This document shows positions 1 through 11,479 of a DNA stretch of 60,000 nucleotides, in pieces (within the stretch, counting starts at the first letter, position 1; each line of letters starts with the position of its first letter). The notes under the pieces were generated by a model. It saw nothing but the letters and a program-made list of their open reading frames with translations, was not told where the DNA came from and did not search any database. The translations under genes and the position numbers were made by a program. This stretch comes from Bolinopsis microptera (lineage: Eukaryota > Ctenophora > Tentaculata > Lobata > Bolinopsidae), in the NCBI RefSeq assembly GCF_026151205.1, contig NC_087079.1, positions 64,001 through 124,000 of the forward strand. Reading direction: 5' to 3'.

Positions 1-1440
1 GCAACTGACATTGCCTGATTAAATGTGGGACTTATAATGAGGTTGTTACTGCTGCTTGTGATGAACATACCAACTTGTCATTGAAAGATAAACTTTTAAA
101 TGATTTAAATAATAGTAATGATAATAATTTAAACTTATAGATTATAGTGGCACAGCAACTTAAAGTGCACAAGTGTGCCACAAAAACAAGTCAGGATACA
201 AGAAAACCTGAAAAGCAATCCACATAATATATATAGGTTCCAAACCATGGAAAATTGATACTTGATACATTATATTACAAGGTAAAGGGTATGTGCACTT
301 AACAGTAGAAACATTGAAAAAATATTAGATTAATTAATATCATAAGCACTTTTAAAAAGAAACTTTTTCAGATACACTTTAAAAGAGTCCAGTGACATGC
401 AATTCTTAATTCCAAGAGGCAGCTCATTCCATAATTTATTACTGTGATAATTTTTAACATCACAAAAAATTAAGCAACTTTCCCCACTTCATATAACCAC
501 ACCTGATTACTGATTCCCTGTGATATTTTTGCCTTCAGCAATAGTAGGGAAAAATAGATTTTCCGAGATTTCAGATATGGGTCAAATTAGATTCCCTGAA
601 AATTTTGTAAACTTTCAAAGAATTCCATCATAAAATAAGAGCATTTGAGTTAAGAATATATCAGTGCACAAATGATCTTTGTGAAATTTGGTGTTGTAGG
701 GTTTCAATCCTCGTTTGGACAACTAAGCCACGCAGTTTTAACACATAGTTAATTGTAAACGGTACAAAACACATCAAGTGCATCCCACTACAGGTAATTT
801 ATATGATTTGGTCGTCCAGGACACTTTGCAATTTGAACTATTGACTGCTATGATACTGCGCGGCTGAGATTGTACACGTGTGGACGTGTGGTGTCATGTA
901 TCACCCATGTTATAAGTATTTGTTTTTGTTTGCTGTCGCCTGTGACACATTACATACATGAGGCCCTGTGTGTAACTGTAATGTACGTTGGAATAATTTA
1001 ATTAATTAATTAACTCTCTGCTATGGTAATGGTATTGTATGCAGTCTTCAGTGTATAAAGCCACGTGATAATGTAAAAATTGAGGATGCCAATTTAACAT
1101 ATTACGGTCGATACACATTTTTGAAAATGTATTCAATACAATGAATTGTACAATATATACATTTATATAAATCGATTAGAATACTTTTGAAAAAGAGTAA
1201 CAAGCTCAAAATCGCTACTGTCTAATTTCTCCGTAAAAAAGCACAGTAGCATGAATAGCGTTTGTCAATGTGCATCAAAAATGATTTTAAACGATTCCCT
1301 GTTCAATTTTGGTTCAACCGCAACTTAATTAATATTGCAATCAAGCATGGGTTATAAACATATTTCATACGTATCAAATTCAATGTGTTTTTGGTGGATA
1401 AATATAACTTTTGATTACCTGGGCTATACATTGATTACCT
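1..1440. other. AT-rich spacer, no gene seen
   Basis: No exon-like open frame with plausible splice sites was found on either strand. The sequence is AT-rich with scattered TAAT runs. It ends where a GC-rich palindromic module cluster starts. Confidence 0.5.
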
Positions 1441-1735
1441 GGGGATTGGAGGACTTCGCCGCTTCGACGAGCCGCGCGAACTAACATTCTTGCTTCGATC
1501 GTCGTCGATACTTGCTCTGCTTCGCAGAGCAACGATCTCGACGGATTGACATGTCGTCAATCAACCTGGTATGGGGAATATATGGGTTGACCATTGTTAA
1601 TGATTTGGCCCGGCGCGCGCTACTTCGTAGCTCGTGCCATCGGGCCAATATAACATTTCGAGAAGAAAGCGGCGCGCGCTACTTCGAAGAAATTTAGACG
1701 AGTAACATCCGTCAAATATATATAATATGGGGTAT
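1441..1735. repeat. GC-rich palindromic module cluster A
   Basis: A GC-rich island in AT-rich DNA made of short words that recur elsewhere in the window. It holds GGAGGACTTCGCCGCTTCGA (again at about 20170 and, with one change, 21465), the self-complementary hairpin GCTCTGCTTCGCAGAGC at about 1514, a TTGACATGTCGTCAA-type palindrome, and a segment at 1582-1700 containing GCGCGCGCTACTTCGAAG. That last segment reappears inverted at 5395-5520. No protein is likely: the open frame at 1512-1697 starts with TTG and consists of these repeat words. Either a composite miniature element or part of an unnamed hairpin family. Confidence 0.7.
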
Positions 1736-3860
1736 GGGGACACCGGCCATTATGTCCAATAATCAGATTACCAATCTCACTCCAGACACTCAGCGCGCAG
1801 CTTTTGTAACTTATGCGTCACTTCTTTTTAGTTTGTAGTTAGCCTGCATTTGTTTTTATTCTGCGATTGATTGTATTAATCAGTAAACGGTCACACCTTA
1901 CTTGTGCAATAAAATTTATAATTTACTTCACCCAAATATAATGAAGATTCTGCGAAATGATAAGGTCGGCTGAGCGCCGCCCAGTAACGCTTTGCATTAA
2001 AAACTCTCTCGATTATTTTTATTTGTGTTCTGTTTATATACTTAAGGCTTTTGTTTAATTGATGACATTTATATATAAACCCACTTTAAATTTGTACCAT
2101 TTTGTGATACATGATGTAATTAAAATTAAAATTTTATTTAGTTTTAAAACAAACAGCGGTGGAAAATGTATTTAGTGCGCGGCTCGGCCCAGTCACGTAA
2201 CACAATGCAGACAAAAATTCGGCCTAAAATAAATCTTTTCGGAATACCCTGCGGTTTCTTTGCGTTCGCGACTATACTTACCTGAGGACCCCAGGCTATT
2301 ATGTTCATTAACATATGGAGCGACATAAGTTGAGGTGTCCGTAGCCTAGGAGCCATCAAAAGTCACATAACATTACCCATGTTTATGGAATGAACGGAAA
2401 TGAACAAACATGAACATTATCCTCAAAGTGCTCAAAATTTTCAAAATTGGTCGGAAAGAGTTAATGTTTGTCCTAGGAGTACTCAAACCAAGTTTGGGAA
2501 TCACTGCATGTCTAGAACCGATGTAACCAATGTTCCAATTTTGTCCCAATAATCCTCCTAAGTATCCCATATAATATTCAATTTTGCGACCAATTTTGTA
2601 TTATATTTTCGTTAAAGTTCCAGAATTTTCCAGTTTTCAGAATTATGTACACAATTATTAACACACGTACCTGAATTCTCTCCAAGTGAAGTGAGCAATT
2701 AAAATAATATGTTGTTGTAATATTCCAACTTCATGACCGAAATGTTATCACGAGATGTACATGTTCGCTTACTTTGTCATTACTTTATTACGGCTGCGGT
2801 AATCTATAAATAATCATACTTTACACACATTTCTTTACACGCTGTAGGTTCCACACTGCACATGGGCGTATCATATTCCACTTAAAATTAAAAATTACCA
2901 TGCACATGCACAAATTGCCCATTTTTGTCGATAAATGGTACATAAAAATGTAACCATTTATCGACAGAAATACGATATATATAATGTTCCCGGAATAGTA
3001 TAACCTAAAAATGACTTGTTTGAAATCAAATATCTAATTAGCCGAGTTCTGATTATATCTTACCAACCTTCCCGATAACACCAGTTTGTATCTAAACATT
3101 TGCTCCTAATAGCAACACTAACGTAATGGGTTTTATTTTCAGTTACTGATGGACTGACTTGCCATTGTGTGATACTGATAGTCGCCGAAGGATCTCTCTG
3201 ACATGAAAACGGCTATACTGACGTCTGACAAAGAAGAATGTTCTTTCTTCTCTAATCTCTGACTCTCATTTTGCTGTGCCGGGCCCGGAATGTCGTGCCC
3301 TTGTTATTTCTGGAAGATAATGTACTGCTGGGAATAATCTATACTCTATTTTAATGGTCTCCTTCTCATAAAACTGTAAAACATACAGTAGGTGAGGACA
3401 TACTAGAATTTTTGGAATATAATTATATGGCTTAAAAATACAATTCAGTCACACTGTAGGCTCAATATTGTGAACAGTCATAATTGTGGGTCAAGTTTTG
3501 TAGTTAAATCAGTAATGCATCATGTCTTAACTCCCAAACCATCTGATAAACCGAGTTTCGACCTCTGATCAATTAAAATGAATTACTTTCAGTTACTGCC
3601 AAAACGTTCTTCTACAAATCCTCTACAATGATGCCGAACGCTTGAACTTGAAGATTGAGTTAATCTTCAAGATGTTGCTCCGATCAAAGAATTTAAGATG
3701 AAAATTCCAGTTCATAATGTTACACTGTGCACGGGATTTAGAAAGATAAACATTATATATTATAATCCGTTGTTTCAATAAATTTGTTTTCTTTGTTAAT
3801 CACTAACTGATCGATGATCTAACTAGGTTTTATCTCTAACTTAAACTGTGATCTGAGAGA
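1736..3860. other. AT-rich spacer with one dispersed repeat copy
   Basis: Apart from the dispersed repeat at 2338-2545, no supported gene or element was seen. The short open frames here lack flanking splice sites and any family signature. Confidence 0.45.
2338..2545 (+). repeat. Dispersed ~200-bp repeat, copy 1
   Basis: This stretch matches 31745-31945 in the same orientation with scattered substitutions and small indels. Shared landmarks are TAGGAGCCATCAAAA, CATAACATTACCCA, GGAATGAACG and CAAACCAAGTTTGGGAATCA. Two diverged copies 29 kb apart indicate an old interspersed element. Its ends and class cannot be set from two copies. Confidence 0.75.
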
Positions 3861-5850
3861 AGCTTTATCAGTGTGTAGTGTGCGTGCAGTACTGCGCCGT
3901 GACGTAATAGGACGAAAAGTACCTGCCACCAATGGTCAACACCAAAAGCGCGGCGTACTGCGCGCGACCAACTTTTTCGCCCGTACAATATATGGAACAG
4001 ATATTTTACGAGTATCACCCGTTAAAAATTTGACCGATGATTTTATGGAATTTCGAACCTATTGGAAATAATTTTAAAAGAAAAATATTTGATATTATTG
4101 GTTTATTGGTTAGAAATTATCGCCGATAACCGATAATGAATTTTTTGAAAATTATCGCGGATAATTTTACCGTCGATAATATCGGTTGCAAAATCAACAA
4201 AAACAAGTTTGCACGAAAATTACAAAAAAATAAAATTTCGAAATCAAGCCCGCCGAAACGAATGCGTTGCCAGACACGTGGTTGGTTGCTTCACGTTGTA
4301 TAAGCCCGCCTTGCTCGATTATCGTAATATATTATTAATTGACGATGTCAATTCATCGCAGCTCGGCGCGGCACAGCAGCGCATCTCGCCGATCTAGCGA
4401 GTGAGAAGCCTCATTGAGTGCGCGGCACAATAACGCATCGCATCGCGCTACAATGTAATAAATTTATTGACAATGTCTACCCTTCCATATCGTTGCTTTG
4501 CGAATTAACAAAGCTAGCAAAGCAACAATCTTGTCAGATGCGAAGCAAGAATGCTAGTTTGCTTGTAGGTTCACAACCTACCAGGATGCGCGCCGAGTTG
4601 GGCTCGTCGACGGTCCAATTTACCATAAGCCGCGCTCAGCCTGTCATTCTGCCTTGCTCTAACCAGAGCCCTCTCGCTTGCAGTAGCGCGCGACTATCCT
4701 ACTTGTGAAACAAGCGCGTCACGCAGTACGCGTAGGCACATGGCTATGTGAACATTCCGCCGAATCTTTATGTTTACGAACATAAAAGCCTGAGGTCCCC
4801 AGGTAACGGTCCAATATATGGAACAGATATTTTACGAGTATCACCCGTTAATAGTTTGCGCGACGCGCCGAAGTTCTCCAACGTGCAACGTAACATTATA
4901 TATTATTAAATGAAATAACAATGAGGGTCACAACGTGATACAAATTAAGTTGCTTTAACTACCGCCCTGATTTCGCTTGAAGAAGCGTGCGACTGCCGAA
5001 ACAAGCGCGTCACGCAATGCAGTTATACGCGTAGACTCATGGCTAGGTGAACAAGTTAAGCAATAATGAATAAATGATTTATATAATTGATAGTACCGGC
5101 CGAAAGCCCACGTTTGGGTGAATTCCCGTTTAGCCAATTCACATCACATGCACGATGACAGATGATTTTTCTAAAATATTTGTTATTCTGCATTCTGTAC
5201 ATGACATGATCGTACGCCATACGCGTAATTAGTTAAGTCGGACATTGATTCACGATGTCAATGTTATATATCCTTCGCTTCGCATCTCGCCGATCGAATC
5301 TGCATACGGCACTACTGGGTTGCGCATCAAATAATGTTTCTCGAGCATCAAATAATTTTCTTTGCTAGTTCAGTACGATGCACCATTTAATTGACGGGTG
5401 TTACTCGTCTACATTTTTTCGAAGTAGCGCCGCTTTCTTTTCGAAATCAGAAATGGCCCGATGGCATGTTCTACGAAGTAGCGCGCGCCGGGCCAGACCA
5501 TTAATAATGGTCAAACCATTAAACTGGACCTCGCCTTGTATCACGTCGTTACCCCCAGGCCACGGTCGTTTCGTTCTTACGATACCTAGGGGAGCCGCGC
5601 ACTCGTGCGCGGCGGGTCGTACATTAACGTATGTGCAAGCCTCGCCGGGCTGCGCATGTAAAGGATTGACATCGTGAATCAAGGTCGGACAGTGCACTAA
5701 ACTTTTAAATATATCGCAATTACTTTTTACATTACCGGCGGCGCTCAGCCTGTCATTCCGAATCTTTATTAATTGTTTATGAATTCCTGATACTGATAGC
5801 CCGAGGTCCCCACTCCCCAGGTTGAGGTAGCTTACTAACTTATTACATGA
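3860..5850. repeat. GC-rich palindromic module cluster B
   Basis: About 2 kb of alternating AT-rich sequence and GC-rich hairpin words shared with clusters at 1.5, 25-26.8, 35.7 and 38.5 kb. Words include CGCGCTCAGCCTGTCATTC (about 4633, 5741, 25562), GCCTGAGGTCCCCAGGTAAC (about 4788 and 25612, close variants near 5800 and 35707), AAACAAGCGCGTCACGCA (4706, 5000) and GGGGAGCCGCGCACT (5590, 35871). A 40-bp block at about 3986-4025 is repeated at 4813-4852. Open frames across this stretch are chance frames in GC-rich repeats. Confidence 0.75.
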
Positions 5851-6297
5851 ATGCAATTTGTACGTAGTAGGTCCATATTGCTCCTTATTTCACCTTCAGG
5901 AAGCTTGAAAAAAAGCGCTCATACTGCATGCACAGGGATTGGCCGCATGCATTGGATTGGCGGGTCAGGTAACAAAAGAGCACCGCGCACTTAATTCGAT
6001 CAATGACTGAAAACTCACAACATCATCAATCAATATCATGTCACGATCAACTTCACTAGCTGTTCACGTTCAAATTAAACTCAAACTGTAATAATAATTG
6101 CATATGATTTAATCGTAATTTCAAATTTATTACGAAACTTGCTTTAATGTTTAAATTACAATATAATTTCATCCGATCAACAAAATAAAAAATCTGAATT
6201 GAACCACATACACAATACAACAAATGATAAAGACAAAGTATCATCATTCATCGTTTTTTTGCAATTATATTATTGTCAATGTCATGAAGATGTAAGT
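5851..6297. other. AT-rich spacer
   Basis: No gene or named repeat seen. The minus-strand frame at 6056-6247 is low-complexity, hydrophobic and AT-driven, without splice context. Confidence 0.4.
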
Positions 6298-6435
6298 GTA
6301 ACTAGGTGAGACCGAGCTAATAGTCGTACGCGCGGGTAGCTACTTACCTGTAGACTACAGGTAAGTAGACCTAAGACCACCCTGTCCACCGGCCGCGCAC
6401 TGGTAACGACTATTAGCTCGGTCTCACCTAGTTAC
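6298..6435. repeat. Nested perfect inverted repeat (138 bp)
   Basis: Thirty-base arms at 6298-6327 and 6406-6435 are exact reverse complements (starting GTAACTAGGTGAGACCGAGC). Inside lies a second palindrome, CTACTTACCTGTAG then CTACAGGTAAGTAG, around 6349-6377. Perfect arm identity implies recent origin or active homogenisation. It could be a tiny non-autonomous element. No clear target-site duplication was found. Confidence 0.9.
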
Positions 6436-6876
6436 AGTTAGGATCAGGAGCAATTATATATTAGCAATAATATTAGCAATTATATTAGGAGAAATTACAA
6501 ATCATACGGAGCACGGAGAGTGGAGTAAATCAAAAAGTGGAATAAATTATAATTTTAATCTAAAGAATAAAAATCATCTGTAAAATAAGATGGGCACCCA
6601 AAACACGGTAAACACATAGTCAACTACGTCCGCAATTACTTGGACCCAATACATCGAATTAATCTAAGTCCAAAAATTTATGAAAAACTATTTAATAACA
6701 AACAACAGACCAACTTTTAGTAATCAATTGAAAATGTAACTTTAAAGACTTAACACATTATGGCTACAGCATAAACAGCAAATTAAGAAACAAAAGTTAA
6801 AAATCAAACATGTGCCTAATTGCCAATCTACGGAAAATATTCTAAAAACACGGCCTTTTCAAAACGATAAACCCCC
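6436..6876. other. 3' flank of the lipase gene
   Basis: AT-rich sequence downstream of the minus-strand lipase stop codon. It probably includes the 3' UTR. No independent feature was recognised. Confidence 0.4.
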
Positions 6877-9185
6877 TCATGACGAAGACGTCTCAAAATC
6901 AAACACAACCGAGTTTATAAAGTCCAAACAGTCCTGTATCACAACATTCCTTATCTCCTGTGTATCCAGCAGGAGAGCATGTCTCGCTCCCTCGTACAGC
7001 TTCAGCTGGGCAACCTCAGGGATCCGCTTGAAGGGTTCAACCCCCGCCACATCACACACCTGTAGTAGGGTAAACTGTCATATTGAACGGAGTGCTTAAA
7101 CCTCAATAATAGCGAAAAAAGTATTATGTGATGGATAAAGTGGATTTTGAAAATTTTGAGATACAATAAGAAAGGATGATGATTAATTGCATACCAGGTC
7201 ATCTGTGCCGTGCTGTACAAGGCATTTTACTTTCAGATTCATCAAGTTTTTCTGTGCCTCGTCTATAGCATCAAACACTGCCACGGTGAACCCCGGCTTG
7301 CTCTGGTAGTGCCAGATCAAGGGGTCGGTCGCGTACCCTTCCCTGAAAACGACAACTACTAATCGACCGATGACAAAATAAAGTCCTCTTAATTTCCTGG
7401 ATGTTAATTTGTTTCACAATATCATACCTATTACCTTGAGATATCACAAAACTTTAGAGTTTCAAACCTGTCCTTTTCGTCTGCGATCACGTCCTTAGGG
7501 TCGAGTGCTAGGGCGCGACTGGGAATGTAGAATCTTGGAGCTATCCAGGACAACGCACGTGCAGCGACGCGCAACGGTAACTTGTTGTATTTCCCGTGGA
7601 TCTACAGAATAGAAAGACTGAATAACTGTCAGTTTCAAAGTTTACGGAAAATACTGTGAAAGTGTGAACAAATACACACTTAAACTTCGAAATCTGAAAA
7701 TTCTCGAATATATATCGAATGTCCATGATTGGCCATCAGAAATAATAACATGGGAGAACGATAATAGTAATACTAAAGTCACACATTCAGAGCTCACATA
7801 ATAACTAATTACTTTATAACTTAATAACTAATAACTTAATACTAATTACTAATTCACTTAACAACTAATTACTTAATAACTAAATAACTAATTACTTAAT
7901 AACTTAATAGCTAATTATTTCTTCACTTAAAAACTAATTACTTCTTCATTTAACAACTAATTACTTAATAACTAATGACTTAATAGCTAATTACTTAATA
8001 ACTAACCTTCAAACAAGGAGAACTAAGTATGCATGCAGTGAAGAGCTGAGGAACCTGCAACATACAATGAGTAGCTAGCAGCCCACCCATACTGTGCCCA
8101 AACATTATAAACGGCTTATCTTCGCCCACCTCCCGCCTGTGCTCCTTCATTAACTCTATTGCGTCGGTTACGTACGTGTCAAAGCGGTCCACGTGAAATC
8201 TGTGTCCGTCACTTTGTCCGTGACCTGAGAAGATATTGTTTTTATAAAGCTCCAACACCTCTATCACGTGACACAATTGTAAAAAAGTAATAAAACACTC
8301 CATAATGTGCCCTCAAATAAGGTTTTAATTGTTTAAGTCCTAAAAAAAGAAACTTAAAGTTTTAGAAAAAGGAAGAAACTAAAAGTTCATCTCACCAACA
8401 TGGTCGTGAGTAGCGACGGATATCTTGTGCTTGTTTAGGGTCTCGCAAAAAGCATTGTACCTGAACAGTAAGTGTTTATCATTGTTACAAGATACGGCTT
8501 ACAGTAATAAGGTTCATATTAAAACCATGCTGGAATCGAAAAAAATCGGGCGAGTTTCATAATTAGTTTAACTGGTTAAACCTACAAAATAACATTACAA
8601 AATTTTGGAAAGTTAAACACTATTTCCCTCCTGAACAAACAACCCAACAAATAAACCTCTCGCAATGTTCGGCGTATCCGTGTAGTATGTAAACGTGCGC
8701 ACAGCAGTTCTCCACGGGCCAATTTATCGTGTAAAGCTGGGGTCCGGCACATAACGCCTCGTCCACGGGGGATCCTGGCGCCTCTGTCACAGGGGATCCT
8801 GGTCCGGCATCAACCTCAACTGGGGAGCTGGTCGACGGAGACTGCGGGGGAAAGGTTTAGTTTTAGTGAGGGAATAGGTCAACCTCATCAATATATATAA
8901 ATACCTATACCTATTTTGAAATCGGAGGTAATAATAGCTTAATAGGTATTTATGAGGTCTATTTAAGGATAGACATGAGGGGGCATTGCTTAGTTTTCAG
9001 TTTTGAATCAATAAGGGCAAAATTCAAAACAAATTGCAGAGATGTATCAAGACTTCTTCTTGAACGTGAAGGGGTGATTACGTATAAATTAATTAATAAA
9101 TTGTAAAATCAAAGGTACTTGCCTTGCTTGAGGGTTGCCTCACAAATTTTCCTCGCTTTCTACCCTCAGGCTTATCATCTGACAT
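6877..9185 (-). CDS. MGLL: Monoglyceride lipase-like alpha/beta hydrolase, complete, 7 exons
   Basis: Coding exons, 5' to 3' on the minus strand: 9185-9123, 8841-8657, 8460-8396, 8224-8007, 7601-7468, 7342-7195, 7059-6877. They sum to 996 nt, 331 residues, with consistent phase at every junction. The family hydrolyses monoacylglycerols to glycerol and free fatty acid at membranes. Visible signatures: an HG oxyanion motif near residues 75-76, HDHVGHGQSDG around 102-111, the nucleophile elbow GHSMGG with Ser149, the acid in HGTDD (Asp270), and the catalytic His298 in YEGARHAL. So the triad is intact. The N-terminal 55 residues are Ser/Pro-rich and longer than in vertebrate MGLL. Intron 1 uses a GC donor (AAG|GCAAGT); the GT alternative three bases on breaks the frame. 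Intron 4 is filled by a tandem array beginning at its donor. Orthology versus a general lysophospholipase-like paralogue is not resolved. Confidence 0.92.
7769..8006 (-). repeat. Intronic AT-rich tandem array starting at the 5' splice site
   Basis: On the coding (minus) strand the intron starts GTTAGTTATTAAGTAATTAG and continues as imperfect copies of that word (AGTTATTAAGTAATTAG with variants) for about 240 bp. The first unit contains the donor itself, so many later units resemble weak donors. Confidence 0.75.
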
Positions 9186-10670
9186 ACCCTAATGTAATAA
9201 ATAGTAGTGAGTTATTTAATGTTTCTTTGAATTTGATCATGGGATAATTTTGGTTATTTTGTACTATATTTTTAAATCTCGTATAATTCTACACGTTTCC
9301 AACATTTTGAGTTTGAGCAGTTGCTTATTGTGCAGGTTCGCCAATGAAAATGAACCTCAAATACCTCGCCAATATAGTATCTCCGGACCGTTAAAAATGC
9401 TGCCTAGATTACAGTTAAACTTAAAACAGTGAACACTTATAAAGAAAAAGGACTACGCTGCAGGAATGTTTTCCATCCAAAGTCCCTGACATTCAGTGAA
9501 TTTGGAGATTTGCCAACTACCAAAAAAGTTCCCGGACAACATCAGGCAGAAACTAACAGGTGAGCCCAGAGGGTAACAGGGAGCTACAAAGCTACAATAC
9601 TAACTCAGTCCAGAACCACATGGTACCATGAATCAGAGCGAGCAATAGTAAACTGATTAGGCCATACTTAGAGGGCAGTCGGGGGCGAGACGGAGCCAAA
9701 CTATTGTGGAGAGAAAGTGCAATTATCCTGGCTGTGATACTGAACCCCTACTTCGTTATAACTACGGATGTACATTGTACATGGGAAAATGTACATGGTG
9801 CCCAATTAATACATGGTAAAGTTTACATTATACGTTTGCCTGGGAATGAGTTTCTGTGTGGAAGTAAAATCTGGTTAGATATTTTTTAAAATTTTAATAA
9901 TACGCAAAATATATAATGAAAGTAAGATACAGTACATAATATTATTATCATATTTATTAACATTAAATCTAATTTGTCATAAAATCGCTGGTTCTAAAAC
10001 ATAAAATATACTCATAATTATGAAATTTTCCTCATAAAATATGCCTCATAATTATTTATTCATCAAAATGGAAATAAAATTACAAATATAAATATCTTTA
10101 TGTAGCAAAGATGAATTTTCATAGCAACGCTTTTGTACATGTGAGTAAAACTACAAGTATTGGCGCATGTTGGTTTCGAGCAAAGCACACTTAAATTCAT
10201 TATGTGGAAACAAATACTTCGACTCCCTGCGAAACACTCCACCTAAAATCAGAAACTACTCAACAAGTTCTCATGTAGAATCAATAAAATCACAATTATC
10301 ACCAAAAATCAATGTAATTCGCTATGTCACTGCAGTGATATAACACAATAAAATTGCAAGCTAAAAGAGTTATCTACAAATTTAATCTTGCGTACGACAC
10401 TTTGTTACGTAAAAGATTATCTCATCGAGTGTCTTATTACAAAGCTAGCGCAAAAACGTGAACAAAAACGTGGTGTCAAATATCTTTAAAGTAATTAATT
10501 AACTGTCATAAACGTGATAATATTACCGAAATATTCAAATTATATTTAATAAAATCACATGATTGATATATTTTGTCTCGATTCACAACTTTTTCGCAAC
10601 TTTCCAAAAACTATAAATGTAACACAAAATTTGGAAGATATAAAATATAAAAATATGTTAAATACGTTAA
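9186..10670. other. AT-rich upstream spacer of the lipase gene
   Basis: Contains the presumed lipase promoter region just above 9185, but no TATA-like or other element could be assigned. The plus-strand frames at 9250-9432 and 9704-9889 lack family signatures. Confidence 0.4.
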
Positions 10671-11280
10671 AGTGTAAAATAGGGGCGCCCAACCAGACTA
10701 GTCCTACAAGGGCGTATCTGTGATAAACTCTGCCTGCTCACAAGTACTCTCACAATACACACTGCACTCACTCAGCCGTACAGCGACCAATTATCACAAT
10801 AACGCACGGTAAACAGTATCGTTCTAGTTCAACAGGGTAGATACGATATTTAGTATCGTGTAATAAGTTAAAGAGGAAGATACGATAAGTTAGTATCGTA
10901 TAATAATGGAACCACAAACCCTTACAAGCAGTCAGTGCTGTAACGGGATTAATTATACGATAAATGGAGTATCACTAACTACTTCAATTCGAATCTTACA
11001 CGCTATTTAGTGCTGTAATACGATTTATACGATCTAATGGCTAGAATTCGATGCCTAAGTTAGTGTTCAACAGTCCAACTGTTATCCTAAAGAACCATCC
11101 ATAATCTTAAATCTAGTACGCTAATCTTACACTTAAATCCAACGGTTATTTCACTTATGAGCTTATGTCTAACGCTGATTGTAACGTGTATTGTGAGAGT
11201 ACTTGTGCAGTGAGCAGGCAGAGTTTACCACAGGTACGCCCTTGTAGGACTAGTCTGGTTAGCCACCCCTATTTTACACT
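10671..11280. mobile_element. Non-autonomous TIR element (~610 bp)
   Basis: The ends are inverted repeats about 90 bp long. The left begins AGTGTAAAATAGGGG and the right ends CCCCTATTTTACACT; both contain CCAGACTAGTCCTACAAGGG, AACTCTGCCTGCTCA and AAGTACTCTCACAATACAC in opposite orientation. The arms differ by a few substitutions and one short indel. The interior is AT-rich, carries repeated GTATCGT/ACGATAC words and has no open frame. No exact target-site duplication is visible, so the superfamily is not assigned. Confidence 0.85.
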
Positions 11281-11479
11281 ATTTAGTATTTATACGCCCC
11301 TTTAGTTGTCCCTAATTCTGAACCAAAATAGGGAACAAAAATCAAATTCAGAACGAGCACAAACACGAATAGAAACACTGAGTTACTGTATAAATATGTA
11401 CACTTATAAACACAAATAACATACCAAATTAGATCCGCGAGATACCTAATACTGTACCCACAGTAAGCTTGCCACTCAC

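Noticed and set aside
1512-1697. 61-residue frame and other frames in GC-rich clusters (4209-4708, 5378-5856, 25040-26943)
   Set aside because: Non-ATG starts or repeat words; GC-rich modules are poor in stops by composition.
3860-5850. Bacterial contamination as an explanation of the GC-rich words
   Set aside because: The same words occur inside the DAPP1-like intron minisatellite and between host genes, and no bacterial gene is present.
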